Shown in pieces: positions 5,864-5,873 of a DNA stretch of 5,873 nt. The notes beneath the pieces were generated by a model. It saw only the letters and a list, made by a program, of their open reading frames with translations, was not told the DNA's origin and made no database searches. Origin of the DNA: DATKCN01 sp035513175 (GTDB lineage: Bacteria; Chloroflexota; Chloroflexia; Thermomicrobiales; CFX8); NCBI GenBank assembly GCA_035513175.1, contig DATKCN010000020.1, forward strand, positions 1-5,873, given 5' to 3'. The position numbers were made by a program, and so were the translations under genes. The first letter of the stretch is position 1. Each line of letters begins with the position of its first letter.

Positions 5864-5873
5864 TGTCCGTCCA

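Noticed and set aside
1..5873. A complete new multi-gene system such as a defence island, CRISPR array or retroelement.
   Set aside because: No repeat array, reverse transcriptase, nuclease, helicase or transposase signature is visible. Only the two edge fragments hint at accessory content.

Overview
This is a high-GC bacterial window of compact genes with short gaps. No rRNA, tRNA, CRISPR array, insertion sequence or origin is visible. The base composition, the gene mix and a possible leaderless promoter would fit Chloroflexota or Actinomycetota, but nothing here fixes the phylum.

Layout, left to right. Positions 1-149 (minus) hold the N-terminus of a DUF6361-type protein that runs off the left edge. 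A 188-base divergent control region separates it from a complete D-2-hydroxyacid dehydrogenase (338-1318, plus). Twenty-three bases later, convergent to it, ends a major facilitator superfamily transporter (1342-2553, minus). Divergent from the transporter is a 661-residue polytopic membrane protein of unknown function (2720-4705, plus). Its last 70 bases overlap, tail to tail, a SnoaL/NTF2-like small protein (4636-4989, minus). That gene lies five bases downstream of a polyprenyl-phosphate sugar-phosphate transferase (4995-5561, minus), so the two look like an operon. At the right edge, divergent from the transferase, a small helix-turn-helix gene (5665-5863, plus) has an excellent ribosome binding site but is split by a one-base frame change.

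The genes do not form one obvious pathway. The dehydrogenase and the transporter are ordinary metabolic functions. The transferase would start a lipid-linked glycan, but no other glycan genes are in view. The two edge genes, DUF6361 and the helix-turn-helix fragment, are the most accessory-looking parts. I see no convincing complete new system inside the window. The points most worth a second look are the frameshifted regulator, the unrecognised large membrane protein, the 70-base tail-to-tail overlap, the possible leaderless promoter of the transferase, and the edge DUF6361 gene.
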